Both the position numbers and the translations under genes were made by a program. From Methanobacteriota archaeon (GTDB lineage: Archaea > Thermoplasmatota > Thermoplasmata > SG8-5): DNA of 40,110 nucleotides. The notes beneath the pieces are model-generated. The model saw only the letters and a program-made list of their open reading frames with translations, made no database searches and was not told where the DNA came from. The stretch lies in contig VMTD01000065.1 in NCBI GenBank assembly GCA_013791785.1, forward strand, positions 1 to 40,110, given 5' to 3'. Below are positions 9,180 to 17,059 of this stretch, one piece after another. Position 1 is the first letter of the stretch. Each line of letters starts with the position of its first letter.

Positions 9180-9533
9180 GGAATCATCACCCTGTGGTCC
9201 TAATGTGTTTCATCATTTTAAGTTTATTGCGAGGGCGATACCTTTAATCGCCTGCCTTTGCGATGTCTCAAACAAACATCGGCACCTGTGCCTCGGGTGT
9301 AAAGGAAGCAGAGGCGAGCATGAGCGAAAGACTGGAATCTAAGCAGAGGAGTTCCAACGCGTTGCGGGTAGGGGGGAGCCAGTGGTTCCGTGGCCTGTCA
9401 CCAAATAAACGAAATGAAAAGATGCGTTGAGAATAATCTTCAAAATATCATGACGTTAGCTTGATAATATTTTGCATAAGTGCATTGGACTACCCAAGAA
9501 ACATTTATATAACGAGCCAATAATTGCATTACT
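9180..9533. other. Intergenic region with short repeat and TATA box
   Basis: There is no convincing gene here. The left part holds the promoter region of the leftward RNase III-like gene. At 9229-9262 is a 34-bp GC-rich segment, beginning GCGAGGGCGATACC, that recurs with four changes at 10238-10271. Bases 9290-9420 look like degraded GC-rich sequence unlike the neighbouring genes. A TATA box for the next gene lies at 9504-9512. Confidence 0.5.
9504..9512 (+). promoter_or_regulatory. Archaeal TATA box for the 9534 membrane protein gene
   Basis: TTTATATAA is centred about 26 nt upstream of ATG 9534, with no purine-rich ribosome site between. This is the arrangement of a leaderless archaeal transcript. 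Confidence 0.6.
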
Positions 9534-10019
9534 ATGGGATATATTACTAAAGTAAAAACACGGCAGATGTTATTCTTTACCTTATTTTCAATCATAATTA
9601 TTTTTTTATCTAATTGGGCAGTTTTGATTTATACTCCAAGGACGGTAAGAGATGTAATTCTTTTGAGTTTATTCCTTTCTCTAATTTTAATATTTCCGCT
9701 GTATGCTGCATATTATATGTCGCTTTCCGTTTGTGACCTAATTATTAAAAAAGAAAACATAAGAGGTAAAGATGGAGAGGGAATAAAACTTGAACCCTAT
9801 GTAATAAACATTACTATAGCTGGGCTTATTACCTCTTTTAATTATGCTAATGCTCTCCTTTTTACAGATAAATTGATACCAATTTTATGTATAATATTAA
9901 TCTCCTTTTTTAGCATATATGGGTGTTTAATTGTGATTGACAAATGTATAGGAGAGTCGACTACAGAAGGCTCTGACGCTAAACATCCACTTCTACAGGA
10001 AATAGAGGATAGACTTTAA
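9534..10019 (+). CDS. Small four-helix membrane protein of unknown function
   Basis: This 161-residue protein has four hydrophobic segments near residues 12-32, 41-63, 86-108 and 112-134, and a charged C-terminal tail ending EIEDRL. No enzyme motif is visible. The ATG sits about 26 nt after a TATA box and probably heads a leaderless mRNA. Codon use is AT-rich compared with the GC-rich debris on both sides, and a 34-bp repeat occurs upstream (9229) and downstream (10238). It therefore looks like a separately acquired unit. It may be a membrane partner in defence, but nothing in its sequence shows this. Confidence 0.7.
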   Translation: MGYITKVKTRQMLFFTLFSIIIIFLSNWAVLIYTPRTVRDVILLSLFLSLILIFPLYAAYYMSLSVCDLIIKKENIRGKDGEGIKLEPYVINITIAGLITSFNYANALLFTDKLIPILCIILISFFSIYGCLIVIDKCIGESTTEGSDAKHPLLQEIEDRL

Positions 10020-10579
10020 TTAGCCAGTAGATAACCACACAATTCAATTTATATTTGTTACCATAGTTTAGCGCCAAGGCCTACAGAATATAACCACATT
10101 TAGTTTATCAATTAGCATGTGGCGAGAACGCGGGCCGATTCCTTCCCACACATTGCACGAGGTCGGGCACAGTTACGTCATGCCCGACCGAGCGCATGAG
10201 TGTACAACTCACCAAGTGCCCTGCTAGCAGTTCCAAGGCGAGGGCGACACCTTTATTCGTCTGGCTTTGCGTTCGTTACTGTCAGCAAAGACAGCGTATA
10301 TTGGTGTCGCCCGAGCCAGCAAAGGAGGAAGGAAAAGAAGTGCGGAGAAGGTCAGGCGGCTCTCACCACCTGAATCCCAGACGGGCTGATAAAATATACT
10401 GTCCTTCTCCTGCGGCCGTCCTGGATGTGCAGGAGCCTCGCTTCCACGAAGCCGTCCTGGGTCAGCTCCGGTGTTCTGATGAACCAACTTTTCTCACCAG
10501 GATTCTTGTGAGGTGAGTGGGAGACAGACAAGGGAGCAGGGCGTTGAATCAAACAATTAATATATGGTAAGAGGCTAAC
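10020..10579. other. Intergenic region with hairpins, short repeat and gene debris
   Basis: It contains a perfect 9-bp hairpin GGTCGGGCA / TGCCCGACC (10161-10169, 10181-10189) and the second copy of the 34-bp repeat (10238-10271). A 10-bp inverted pair GGGCGACACC / GGTGTCGCCC (10243-10252, 10303-10312) encloses a CTTTGC/GCAAAG stem. A protein remnant lies at 10352-10489 on the minus strand. The last 60 bases carry the promoter of the TIR operon (TAATATATGG near 10558). Confidence 0.55.
10352..10489 (-). pseudogene. Remnant of a winged-helix (MarR/HTH-like) regulator C-terminus
   Basis: About 45 residues on the minus strand read PELTQDGFVEARLLHI, then GRRRRTVYFISPSGIQVV, then stop. This is the turn-helix and wing pattern of archaeal winged-helix domains, where LTQDGIAEA... 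and LxHxxGRRRRKVYFLTPEG are usual. The recognition helix appears deleted (LTQDG runs straight into FVEARL), and upstream sequence is unrelated. It is best read as a decayed fragment rather than a working gene. Confidence 0.45.
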
Positions 10580-11647
10580 ATGGTGCACATGAGTCAGGTG
10601 CGAGTATTTATCTCTTATGTTCAGGGGAAGGAAGACCGTCCTGCAGATGGTGAAACTGCCAATCAACTAAAGGAAATGATTAATGCTTCATTTGGACCAG
10701 AGACTTGTGATCTAGCGCCACTCGTGCGGAAAGAAGTGGCGCCAATACCAGAACACATCGCCAAGATGATTGAGATGGCACATTATTTTATCGTGATTAT
10801 TCCAGAGGAAAAAAATTCGTGGGTAAATCAGGAGATTGGTTATGCCTATTCAAGAGCCCGGGTTGGCCTACTCAAAATAATTGTGATAAATCGAAAACCG
10901 GACAGAACTGATGTTGAAGGTTTTATCAGCAAAGGAAGCCATCATCTGGCAGGAGATTTTCTATTGGGGGAAGATGTGGTAATCACATTTGAGAAGGTGA
11001 TTGAATTGATAAAAAAGGACAGATTATTTCCATTGGACGTATTTGGCGTATCATTTCAAAATGATGAATATCCATCTATTTCATATGCTCATTCGAATAA
11101 ATCACATGCATATGATATTTATTTTAATTTGGGATTGGAAAACACATCTGGCATGGATATTGACAACGTCACCATCGATTTTATTTTACCATATGAATCC
11201 CAAGGACAATCAGATATCCTTGCAGCCCTGGCAATCGGTGATTATATGACTGGCGGGTTTCATCCCCTACTTCGTCAAGCGCTCACAAATCGTCAAGGGA
11301 GAGTCGACCTTGAGCCCACCACAATGCCACTTTCCACCACCTCAAGCAGTTTGCCTCCACATATAGAACCTCTAGTGGATGTAGATAGGAGTAATTCACC
11401 TTATGTGCATCGCAAGACTTTCTTCTTAGAGAAAATACCCACCATGTCAAGAATTGAAATTCCTTTCAAGGCTGACATCAAATTTGGAAATGATGAACAG
11501 GAGTGCGAGGTTCATTTGGGGGTATACCTTCAGATACCACGTTTTGGCCCACGCATATATGAGTTATTAATTAGGTCAAAAGTTGAGAACCCCCGTGAAA
11601 GAATAGTTATAAATGACAGAGACAAAGCAAGAATAACGGTGAATTAA
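10580..11647 (+). CDS. TIR-domain protein, first gene of a two-gene operon
   Basis: This 355-residue protein has an N-terminal TIR domain (about 1-145): VRVFISYV, a helix with IAKMIEMAHYFIVIIPE, and SWVNQEIGYAYSRA. Glu85 in NQEIG is at the position of the catalytic glutamate of NAD-cleaving TIRs. The C-terminal half (about 150-355) is strand-rich with no transmembrane segment, and may be a beta-sandwich sensor (YDIYFNLGLENTSG, RIEIPFKADI). ATG 10580 is preceded by TAAGAGG; ATG 10589 is an alternative. The stop overlaps the next start by one base. It is probably an NADase effector in abortive defence whose trigger is sensed by the partner protein (inference). Confidence 0.85.
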   Translation: MVHMSQVRVFISYVQGKEDRPADGETANQLKEMINASFGPETCDLAPLVRKEVAPIPEHIAKMIEMAHYFIVIIPEEKNSWVNQEIGYAYSRARVGLLKIIVINRKPDRTDVEGFISKGSHHLAGDFLLGEDVVITFEKVIELIKKDRLFPLDVFGVSFQNDEYPSISYAHSNKSHAYDIYFNLGLENTSGMDIDNVTIDFILPYESQGQSDILAALAIGDYMTGGFHPLLRQALTNRQGRVDLEPTTMPLSTTSSSLPPHIEPLVDVDRSNSPYVHRKTFFLEKIPTMSRIEIPFKADIKFGNDEQECEVHLGVYLQIPRFGPRIYELLIRSKVENPRERIVINDRDKARITVN

Positions 11648-13035
11648 TGGCAAGATATAGAGATAATGACTATCCAGAAAATGCCAATGGGATTCTCCTT
11701 GACGATACATCAATAGTAAAATCACACGAATTGTTATACTTAAACAAACGACCAGATTTCATGAACGTCTTTGCATTGTCCAATATTATCGAGGGTTTGG
11801 TTCTCCATAATAAGATGTATGCATGCTCAGGAGATAATGCCGTTAGAACTCATGAGATGGGGGGGCGCTTTGATAAGGCGATTCGGCGTGTTGGAAAGGG
11901 TAAGATATCCCCGATACAAGTTCACAAATATGCTTATATGGATATGTATGAGCAGCTCGATAACTATTTTCAGATTAAGCCAACTCACGTGAATAGATAC
12001 TATAAATCCAATAGAGACTATATCGTAAAGTCATTCAAGAAAGACACGGTTGAACATGGTCATTATATCTTGTTTGGAGATACATACAGGGAAAGAAAAC
12101 GAAGGCTCACAGAAGTTATAAAATCTGAAAAGGACACCGAAAACGGATTCATTGATATCTTAGTTGATTTAAATGCATTAAAGCAGGATTTTGATTGGGG
12201 ACCAGAGGAGAAACAATATCATGATGTTCATATCGATAACGACACATGGTCCATATGTGAAGATGCATGGGCTAAGTTGTTTTTCAGCGCTGCTTGGCTA
12301 AATAACATAGCAACACTTGATGCATTCTATTTCCATTTAATTGGGAGAGCCGTTTTTTACTATTATCTAATGCTAGATTCTGGTATCCCATACAAACCAG
12401 ATTTTTATCGTGCACCGATGATCAAGGCATATGGGCAACGTGCGAATAACCAAATAATTTCTCTTGCTGATAATGCGATGACTCTTGTTGGGAAGGAACG
12501 TTTATTGAAAGAAGGCATTAATACCCAAGAAATGATTGGATTTGATAATGTCAAAACGAAATTCCCATTCCTTCTCAATATCATCCTTTCTGAGTGCAAC
12601 AATCCAAGCGAGATATTAGATAAAACTTTAGAATATCGAAAATCCGCAAGCGCAACTAAATTCAGGAGATGGGCGGTCAAGGCCAACAATGAAACAGAAA
12701 AGGCCAGAGGATTGCCAAAGGCTACAGACGTTCTGACCTCATTGCATGATGATCTGTCCACCGACAAGAAATTCAATGTTGATTTCGAAGCCTTTCAAGT
12801 TTCAGCCTTGCCCCTTTCATTCACCTTAGGGAGGTTGTCTGTTAAATCTAAATCTTTGATTAATATATGCAAATATGCCAGCCAAAGGCGGCGGTTAAGC
12901 TTCATTTATAACATCCCAGATCAAGTCAAGTTTGTTTATGAACTAAATGATAACTTAATTAGAATATTTGGGCAGGGTTTGAGCAAGAGAGATGGAGAAC
13001 GTATTTTCGCTCTATACAAGAGGCTTTACTCTTAG
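11647..13035 (+). CDS. Unrecognised 462-residue partner of the TIR protein
   Basis: The ATG shares its A with the last base of the TIR stop codon, so the two proteins are co-translated; GGTGA at 11638-11642 can serve as ribosome site. The product is soluble, mixed helical, and rich in aromatic residues and lysine. It has no P-loop, nuclease or membrane motif that I can see. Notable parts are WSICEDAWAKLFFSAAWLNN (about 198-217), a hydrophobic stretch FHLIGRAVFYYYLMLDSGIPY, and a basic segment KSASATKFRRWAVKANNETE. I do not recognise a family. Being fixed to a TIR gene suggests a sensor or activator of it. Confidence 0.8.
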   Translation: MARYRDNDYPENANGILLDDTSIVKSHELLYLNKRPDFMNVFALSNIIEGLVLHNKMYACSGDNAVRTHEMGGRFDKAIRRVGKGKISPIQVHKYAYMDMYEQLDNYFQIKPTHVNRYYKSNRDYIVKSFKKDTVEHGHYILFGDTYRERKRRLTEVIKSEKDTENGFIDILVDLNALKQDFDWGPEEKQYHDVHIDNDTWSICEDAWAKLFFSAAWLNNIATLDAFYFHLIGRAVFYYYLMLDSGIPYKPDFYRAPMIKAYGQRANNQIISLADNAMTLVGKERLLKEGINTQEMIGFDNVKTKFPFLLNIILSECNNPSEILDKTLEYRKSASATKFRRWAVKANNETEKARGLPKATDVLTSLHDDLSTDKKFNVDFEAFQVSALPLSFTLGRLSVKSKSLINICKYASQRRRLSFIYNIPDQVKFVYELNDNLIRIFGQGLSKRDGERIFALYKRLYS

Positions 13036-13569
13036 CCCAATGCCCCCAGAATCAGTATGCGAACGGGCCGTCGAACCTGGTGCTTATCACTTCTTTCACG
13101 CCCCACAGCGCCAGCATCAACGAATCCACCATCGAGAGGGTCTCACCTTCAAGTCAGCGGCTCTGCGTTGGTGCTCGGCAGCAGAACTGTTCTTGATGTT
13201 TTGCCCGCTCACGCCCATGATAATCGGCTATGTTCTCCGGCTCCCTGGAGGATACCCAAAGGGTATTACTGGCATCGGTGGTCGGTGGAGGGGTGTGAGG
13301 TGGCTGTGGAGGGGGAGTGGGGCCTTAAGGCCTGTGATTAAACATCTTCAGGTGTGGTGCCCCTTTCCCTATAAATCCACCTTATTATGGGACTAAAACC
13401 ATGGTTTTTACAGCTCTATTTCTTTCGGATCAGGCGACTGCCACTCGCTAACTCGAAGGAGTGAATCTGAAGGTCAGCATCCAAAATATTGCGCTCGATA
13501 GCGTGAAATTCGAATTACGTGGATGGGTTTACGATTGGTTACACATAAAGCAAGAATGGAGGTGTATTG
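13036..13569. other. Intergenic region with degraded GC-rich sequence
   Basis: No intact gene is visible. A 26-residue minus-strand frame lies at 13052-13132. Bases 13180-13340 look like eroded coding sequence with GC content higher than the genes around it. The last 150 bases are AT-rich and lead into a strong ribosome site at 13558-13564. Confidence 0.4.
13052..13132 (-). other. Short frame or gene remnant, 26 residues
   Basis: On the minus strand an AAGGTGAG site stands about 8 nt before ATG 13132, followed by a frame beginning MVDSLMLALWGVKEV and ending GPFAY. The frame is open for ten codons upstream too. Composition looks protein-like. It may be the tail of a lost gene or a genuine small ORF, and I recognise no family. 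Confidence 0.25.
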
Positions 13570-13650
13570 ATGATATCTGAACAATCCATTAAGTTTATTA
13601 CAGGTGATGCAATCTCTAGCCAAAGGGGGCGTGCTTATGTCTTCGATTAG
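13570..13650 (+). CDS. 26-residue leader ORF before the UDP-sugar operon
   Basis: A perfect GGAGGTG (13558-13564) is followed 5 nt later by ATG 13570 and a 26-codon frame starting MISEQSIKFITGD and stopping at 13648-13650. It overlaps the start of the Ugd-like gene (13637) in another frame. Either it is a real leader peptide that couples or attenuates translation, or it is the remnant of a shortened gene. The ribosome site is stronger than that of the Ugd-like gene itself. Confidence 0.35.
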   Translation: MISEQSIKFITGDAISSQRGRAYVFD

Positions 13651-14488
13651 CATAATCGGAAGCGGTGCGGTTGGCCAGAGCCATGGGGAATACCTTACAA
13701 CCCTAGGCCATGATGTGATATACTATGATATATCGGTGGAATCTTTATCAAAAATTCAGAATAGACAAACAACGGTCTCTTTGGAGCAAGCGTTAATAAA
13801 ATCCGAAGTCAGTTTTATCTGTGTTCCAACAGCATTTAAGAAAGAATTTGACAAAAGTGCTCTACTCGATGTTATCAACCAGATGGTCCACCTGTTGGAG
13901 AAGAAGGGGCACCACCATCTTGTCGTAATTAAAAGCACAGTTCTTCCTGGAACCACCGAAAAGGACATCCAGCCATTGCTTAAAGGGCTTGATGTTAGTT
14001 TATGCGTTAATCCAGAATTTATGACGGAGATATCCCAATCATGGACAAACGATCGGTCATATCAAATATCGGCATACAATGAAGCACGAATCGTTATTGG
14101 CTCATCAAATAAAGAGGCAGGTGATGAGGTAGCAAAATTATACTCCGCCAGCAAAGTACCCATTATTCATACCGATATAAAAACCGCAGAGATGTGTAAA
14201 TATGCTGCCAACTGTAATCTTGCTATGAAAATATCTTACTGGAATGAAATACACCTTTTATGCGTAAAACTCGATATCGACTCCAATATCGTGGCGAAGA
14301 TTGCAGCGATGGACCCGAGGATAGGAGCATACGGGACAGTCCATGGCAAGGCGTTCGGCGGGAAATGCCTTCCGAAGGATTTGAAATCCTTGATATCTCT
14401 GGCAGAGTCACTCGGAGAGCCTGAGTTACTCAGAGCCGTGGACGCTATCAACGAGAAAATGAAGAAGTCACACGGGGTGAGGGAATGA
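13637..14488 (+). CDS. UDP-glucose/UDP-sugar 6-dehydrogenase-like protein, short form
   Basis: This is a 283-residue NAD-dependent nucleotide-sugar dehydrogenase. It has the Rossmann motif ISIIGSGAVGQSHGEYL at the N-terminus, IKSTVLPGTT and NPEFMTE in the first domain, and GKAFGGKCLPKDL near the end with catalytic Cys244. It would oxidise UDP-glucose to UDP-glucuronate. The family is normally 390-450 residues with a C-terminal UDP-binding domain. That domain is missing here because the frame stops soon after the central dimerisation helix. I chose ATG 13637 because AAAGGGGG (13622-13629) precedes it; an in-frame start at 13604 lacks one. It overlaps the GalU-like gene by ATGA. Confidence 0.85.
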   Translation: MSSISIIGSGAVGQSHGEYLTTLGHDVIYYDISVESLSKIQNRQTTVSLEQALIKSEVSFICVPTAFKKEFDKSALLDVINQMVHLLEKKGHHHLVVIKSTVLPGTTEKDIQPLLKGLDVSLCVNPEFMTEISQSWTNDRSYQISAYNEARIVIGSSNKEAGDEVAKLYSASKVPIIHTDIKTAEMCKYAANCNLAMKISYWNEIHLLCVKLDIDSNIVAKIAAMDPRIGAYGTVHGKAFGGKCLPKDLKSLISLAESLGEPELLRAVDAINEKMKKSHGVRE

Positions 14489-15300
14489 AAGCGGTGATTC
14501 CCGCGGCAGGCAATGGGACGCGCCTTTCCCCGGCGACAAAAGTTCTACCGAAGGAAATGTTCCCACTCATCGACACGCCAGCGATACACATGGTTGTCGA
14601 AGAAGCGTTATCGGCGGGCTTCGATGAGGTAATCGTGGTCATATCTGGTGTTACGAGCATAATCAAGCCATACCTAAGGAAGGCGTTTGAAGACGATAAA
14701 CGAGGAAAAATCCGTTTCCTGGTTCAAGACGAACCGTACGGCCTCGGAGGGGCGGTCCTGTCCGCGTCTAAGGCGGTGAACGGGGAGCCATTTGCGCTCC
14801 TTCTACCCGATGAAATATTCCTCGGAGATACAGTCGCCATCACCCAACTCATAGAAGCGCACTACGTAAAGGGCGCAAGCGTCATTGGTGCCAGCTTTGT
14901 GGAGGAGGATGAAGTTTCGAGATACGGGATGATAATCCTAGAACCTGGGTTGAACAGGGTGGCTGCCTTCGAGGAGAAACCGACGGCGACCACATCGCGG
15001 CAGGCAATGTCCGGTCGGTATATACTGACTCCGGGGATATTCATCTGCTTACAAAAGATGAAAAACAACAATCACGGCGGGGAAATTAGCCTCACAGATG
15101 CCCTCAACTTGCTTCTTGAGGACGAATCCATCGAAATGATTGAGCTCGAAGGGAACCGTTTTGACGTTGGCAACAAACTAGGGTACCTCATGGCCAATAT
15201 CGAGATGGGGCTGCGCAGACCCGACTTGAACGGCGCACTCAAGCAATACCTCATGGAGGTACGAGAAAGGCTCATTGCTAGAGGTGACGAGCATGCCTAG
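14485..15300 (+). CDS. UTP-glucose-1-phosphate uridylyltransferase-like nucleotidyltransferase
   Basis: This 271-residue sugar nucleotidyltransferase opens with MKAVIPAAGNGTRLSPATK, the pyrophosphorylase signature, then LPKEMFPLIDTPAIHMVVEEAL as in GalU. EPYGLGGAVLSA and LLPDEIF give the nucleotide- and sugar-phosphate-binding segments, and FEEKP and NRFDVGNKLGYL close the fold. It should make UDP-glucose from UTP and glucose 1-phosphate and feed the dehydrogenase encoded just upstream. The start is set by GGGGTGAGGG directly before ATG 14485. It overlaps both neighbours by a few bases (14485-14488 and 15293-15300), so the three sugar genes form one coupled operon. Confidence 0.92.
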   Translation: MKAVIPAAGNGTRLSPATKVLPKEMFPLIDTPAIHMVVEEALSAGFDEVIVVISGVTSIIKPYLRKAFEDDKRGKIRFLVQDEPYGLGGAVLSASKAVNGEPFALLLPDEIFLGDTVAITQLIEAHYVKGASVIGASFVEEDEVSRYGMIILEPGLNRVAAFEEKPTATTSRQAMSGRYILTPGIFICLQKMKNNNHGGEISLTDALNLLLEDESIEMIELEGNRFDVGNKLGYLMANIEMGLRRPDLNGALKQYLMEVRERLIARGDEHA

Positions 15301-16249
15301 GTTTTTATTGGCTGGTGGCGCGGGTTTCATCGGCCACCATCTGACCCGGGCTCTGCTGGACGCGGGTCACGAGGTTCATGTTGTCGACAACCTCGTCACG
15401 GGCACAATGGCCAATATGAAGGAGTTCGAAGGTCGCAGAGGGTTCGATTTCACGGAATTGGATATCTCTCAGTCGGTCCCGTCCGGCGATTACGACAGGA
15501 TTGTCCATCTCGCATGCCCCGCCAACCCGACGGATTACCAGGCATTGCCCATGCAGACATTGGAGGTCAACTCGATAGGGAACCTCAAATTAATGGATTT
15601 GGCGAAAAAAGTCGAGGCGGAATATTATTTTTTCTCAAGCTCGGAAGTGTACGGGCAACACGCGACCGTTCCTTCGAACGGTTTGAGTGAGGACAGTGCG
15701 AGTATAATCCACCTCGGGCACGGGCGATCCCCCTATTCGACGGGGAAGATGTTCGCTGAGGAGCTCGTTAAGGCGTATTACAAGCGTAATGACGGGAAAT
15801 ACCTGATAATACGCCCTTTCAATGTCTACGGTCCCGGGATGGACCCGAAAACGAGCTACGGGAGGGTCATTCCCAACTTCATCGGGTGGGCGAAGAACGG
15901 GAAGCCTTTGGTGATTAACGGGGACGGCCTTCAGGAGAGGTCGTTCTGCCACATCAATGACTTCATAGGATGTATGATGCAGATATTCGACAAAGGCATG
16001 CCACCGTTCGACACGGTGAACATCGGCAACCCGGACCCAGTCAGGATAATCGACCTTGCCGCAAGAATCAACGCCCTTTTCAAGAACGACTCTCCTCACA
16101 GGTTCGTGCCGCGGTACGAGTTCGAGCCGCTGTTTAGGAAGCCAGACATAGGTCGAATCCGTAGCTGGGTAGGTTGGGAGCCGACCCGGGGGCTGGACGA
16201 GGGCATCAGGTCCATTTCTTCTGTTCCAGATCCTGGGGGCAGATGGTGA
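15293..16249 (+). CDS. NAD-dependent epimerase/dehydratase, UDP-glucuronate decarboxylase-like
   Basis: This 318-residue extended short-chain dehydrogenase has LLAGGAGFIGHHLTRAL at the N-terminus and FSSSEVYG with a YSTGK catalytic pair (Tyr148, Lys152). HLACPANPTDYQALPMQTL is a segment typical of UDP-xylose synthases and related dTDP-glucose dehydratases. RPFNVYGPGMDP and the C-terminal substrate domain are complete. After GalU- and Ugd-like enzymes, the natural reaction is UDP-glucuronate to UDP-xylose. A 4-epimerase giving UDP-galacturonate is the alternative. A GAGGTGA site at 15281-15287 sets the start at ATG 15293, inside the end of the GalU-like gene. Confidence 0.88.
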   Translation: MPRFLLAGGAGFIGHHLTRALLDAGHEVHVVDNLVTGTMANMKEFEGRRGFDFTELDISQSVPSGDYDRIVHLACPANPTDYQALPMQTLEVNSIGNLKLMDLAKKVEAEYYFFSSSEVYGQHATVPSNGLSEDSASIIHLGHGRSPYSTGKMFAEELVKAYYKRNDGKYLIIRPFNVYGPGMDPKTSYGRVIPNFIGWAKNGKPLVINGDGLQERSFCHINDFIGCMMQIFDKGMPPFDTVNIGNPDPVRIIDLAARINALFKNDSPHRFVPRYEFEPLFRKPDIGRIRSWVGWEPTRGLDEGIRSISSVPDPGGRW

Positions 16250-16276
16250 TGAGCGTCATCGAGGGGGTGTTTTACA

Positions 16277-17059
16277 ATTTTAAATAATAATGACAGAACA
16301 GCGTTAATAATTCCTTGCTTTATTAAATCAAAAATGGATTGTAAAATGTTAGAACGTCTTATTGACTCAGCTCTATCACAAAAACAAAGATTCTCTTTTA
16401 TTATTGTCGTTGATGATAAAAGCCCTCTTCAATTAAATTATCAAAGCGATAAAGTTCAATATTTACAAATGAAGAAAAATTCAGGCCCTGCCGCAGCTCG
16501 TAATGTAGGGATTAAATATGCTTTGGAAAATGACTGCGATTATTACCTATTTACCGATCACGACTGTATTCTTGATAAAGAATGGAACAAAGAGATGACC
16601 TCATTTCTTGCACGAACCGAATTCGGAGCGGTCGGGGGGATGACATACGTTTGGGGCAATACACTTCTGGACTATTATCATGGGATTAACGGAACACTTG
16701 CTGGCAAGTGGCTGCTACCTGAAAAGAAAGAGCTCTGGTATATGCCGTCCTTGAATTTCGGAATGAAGCGTCATGTTACTGAAGAATTTCCATTTGACGA
16801 AAGATTTCCGACCGCTGCTGGAGAAGATGTCGATGTATGTTTGCGTTTACGTAGTAAATATAAAATCGGCTTCTGTCCACGTGCAAAGTTATGGCATGAC
16901 TTCGGATACAAAAACACGATAAATGATTTCAGTCGTTTCGTGAGATTATTCATGAAATACAAAAGTTCCAGCGCTACGGTTTATGAAGGACATACTGTCC
17001 TAATGTGGGATTCATCTGTATCAATATACGAAGGTAACATGTATGAGTCTAATCTATAG
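16277..17059 (+). CDS. Family 2 glycosyltransferase, probable non-ATG (ATT) start
   Basis: This GT-A glycosyltransferase has VVDDKSP, NSGPAAARNVGIKYAL, the metal-binding LFTDHDC and EDVDVCLRLRSKY. From ATG 16334 it would be 241 residues but would lack the first strand. The frame upstream encodes ALIIPCF, the expected first strand of GT2 proteins. The only initiation-like context for it is ATT at 16277, seven nt after a GAGGGGGTG site (16261-16269). No ATG, GTG or TTG occurs in frame between the upstream stops and 16334. It probably transfers a sugar made by the preceding enzymes onto a lipid or protein. It overlaps the radical SAM gene by 17 nt. Confidence 0.88.
   Translation: MLNNNDRTALIIPCFIKSKMDCKMLERLIDSALSQKQRFSFIIVVDDKSPLQLNYQSDKVQYLQMKKNSGPAAARNVGIKYALENDCDYYLFTDHDCILDKEWNKEMTSFLARTEFGAVGGMTYVWGNTLLDYYHGINGTLAGKWLLPEKKELWYMPSLNFGMKRHVTEEFPFDERFPTAAGEDVDVCLRLRSKYKIGFCPRAKLWHDFGYKNTINDFSRFVRLFMKYKSSSATVYEGHTVLMWDSSVSIYEGNMYESNL

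Noticed and set aside
10196-10516. 106-codon rightward frame before the TIR operon
   Set aside because: Low-complexity, arginine-rich composition, no ribosome site, and it lies over repeats and a winged-helix remnant on the other strand.
12992-13396. 134-codon rightward frame at the end of the TIR partner gene
   Set aside because: It starts inside the 462-residue gene, has no ribosome site, and runs through debris. The product is rich in Pro, His and Trp and does not look like a protein.
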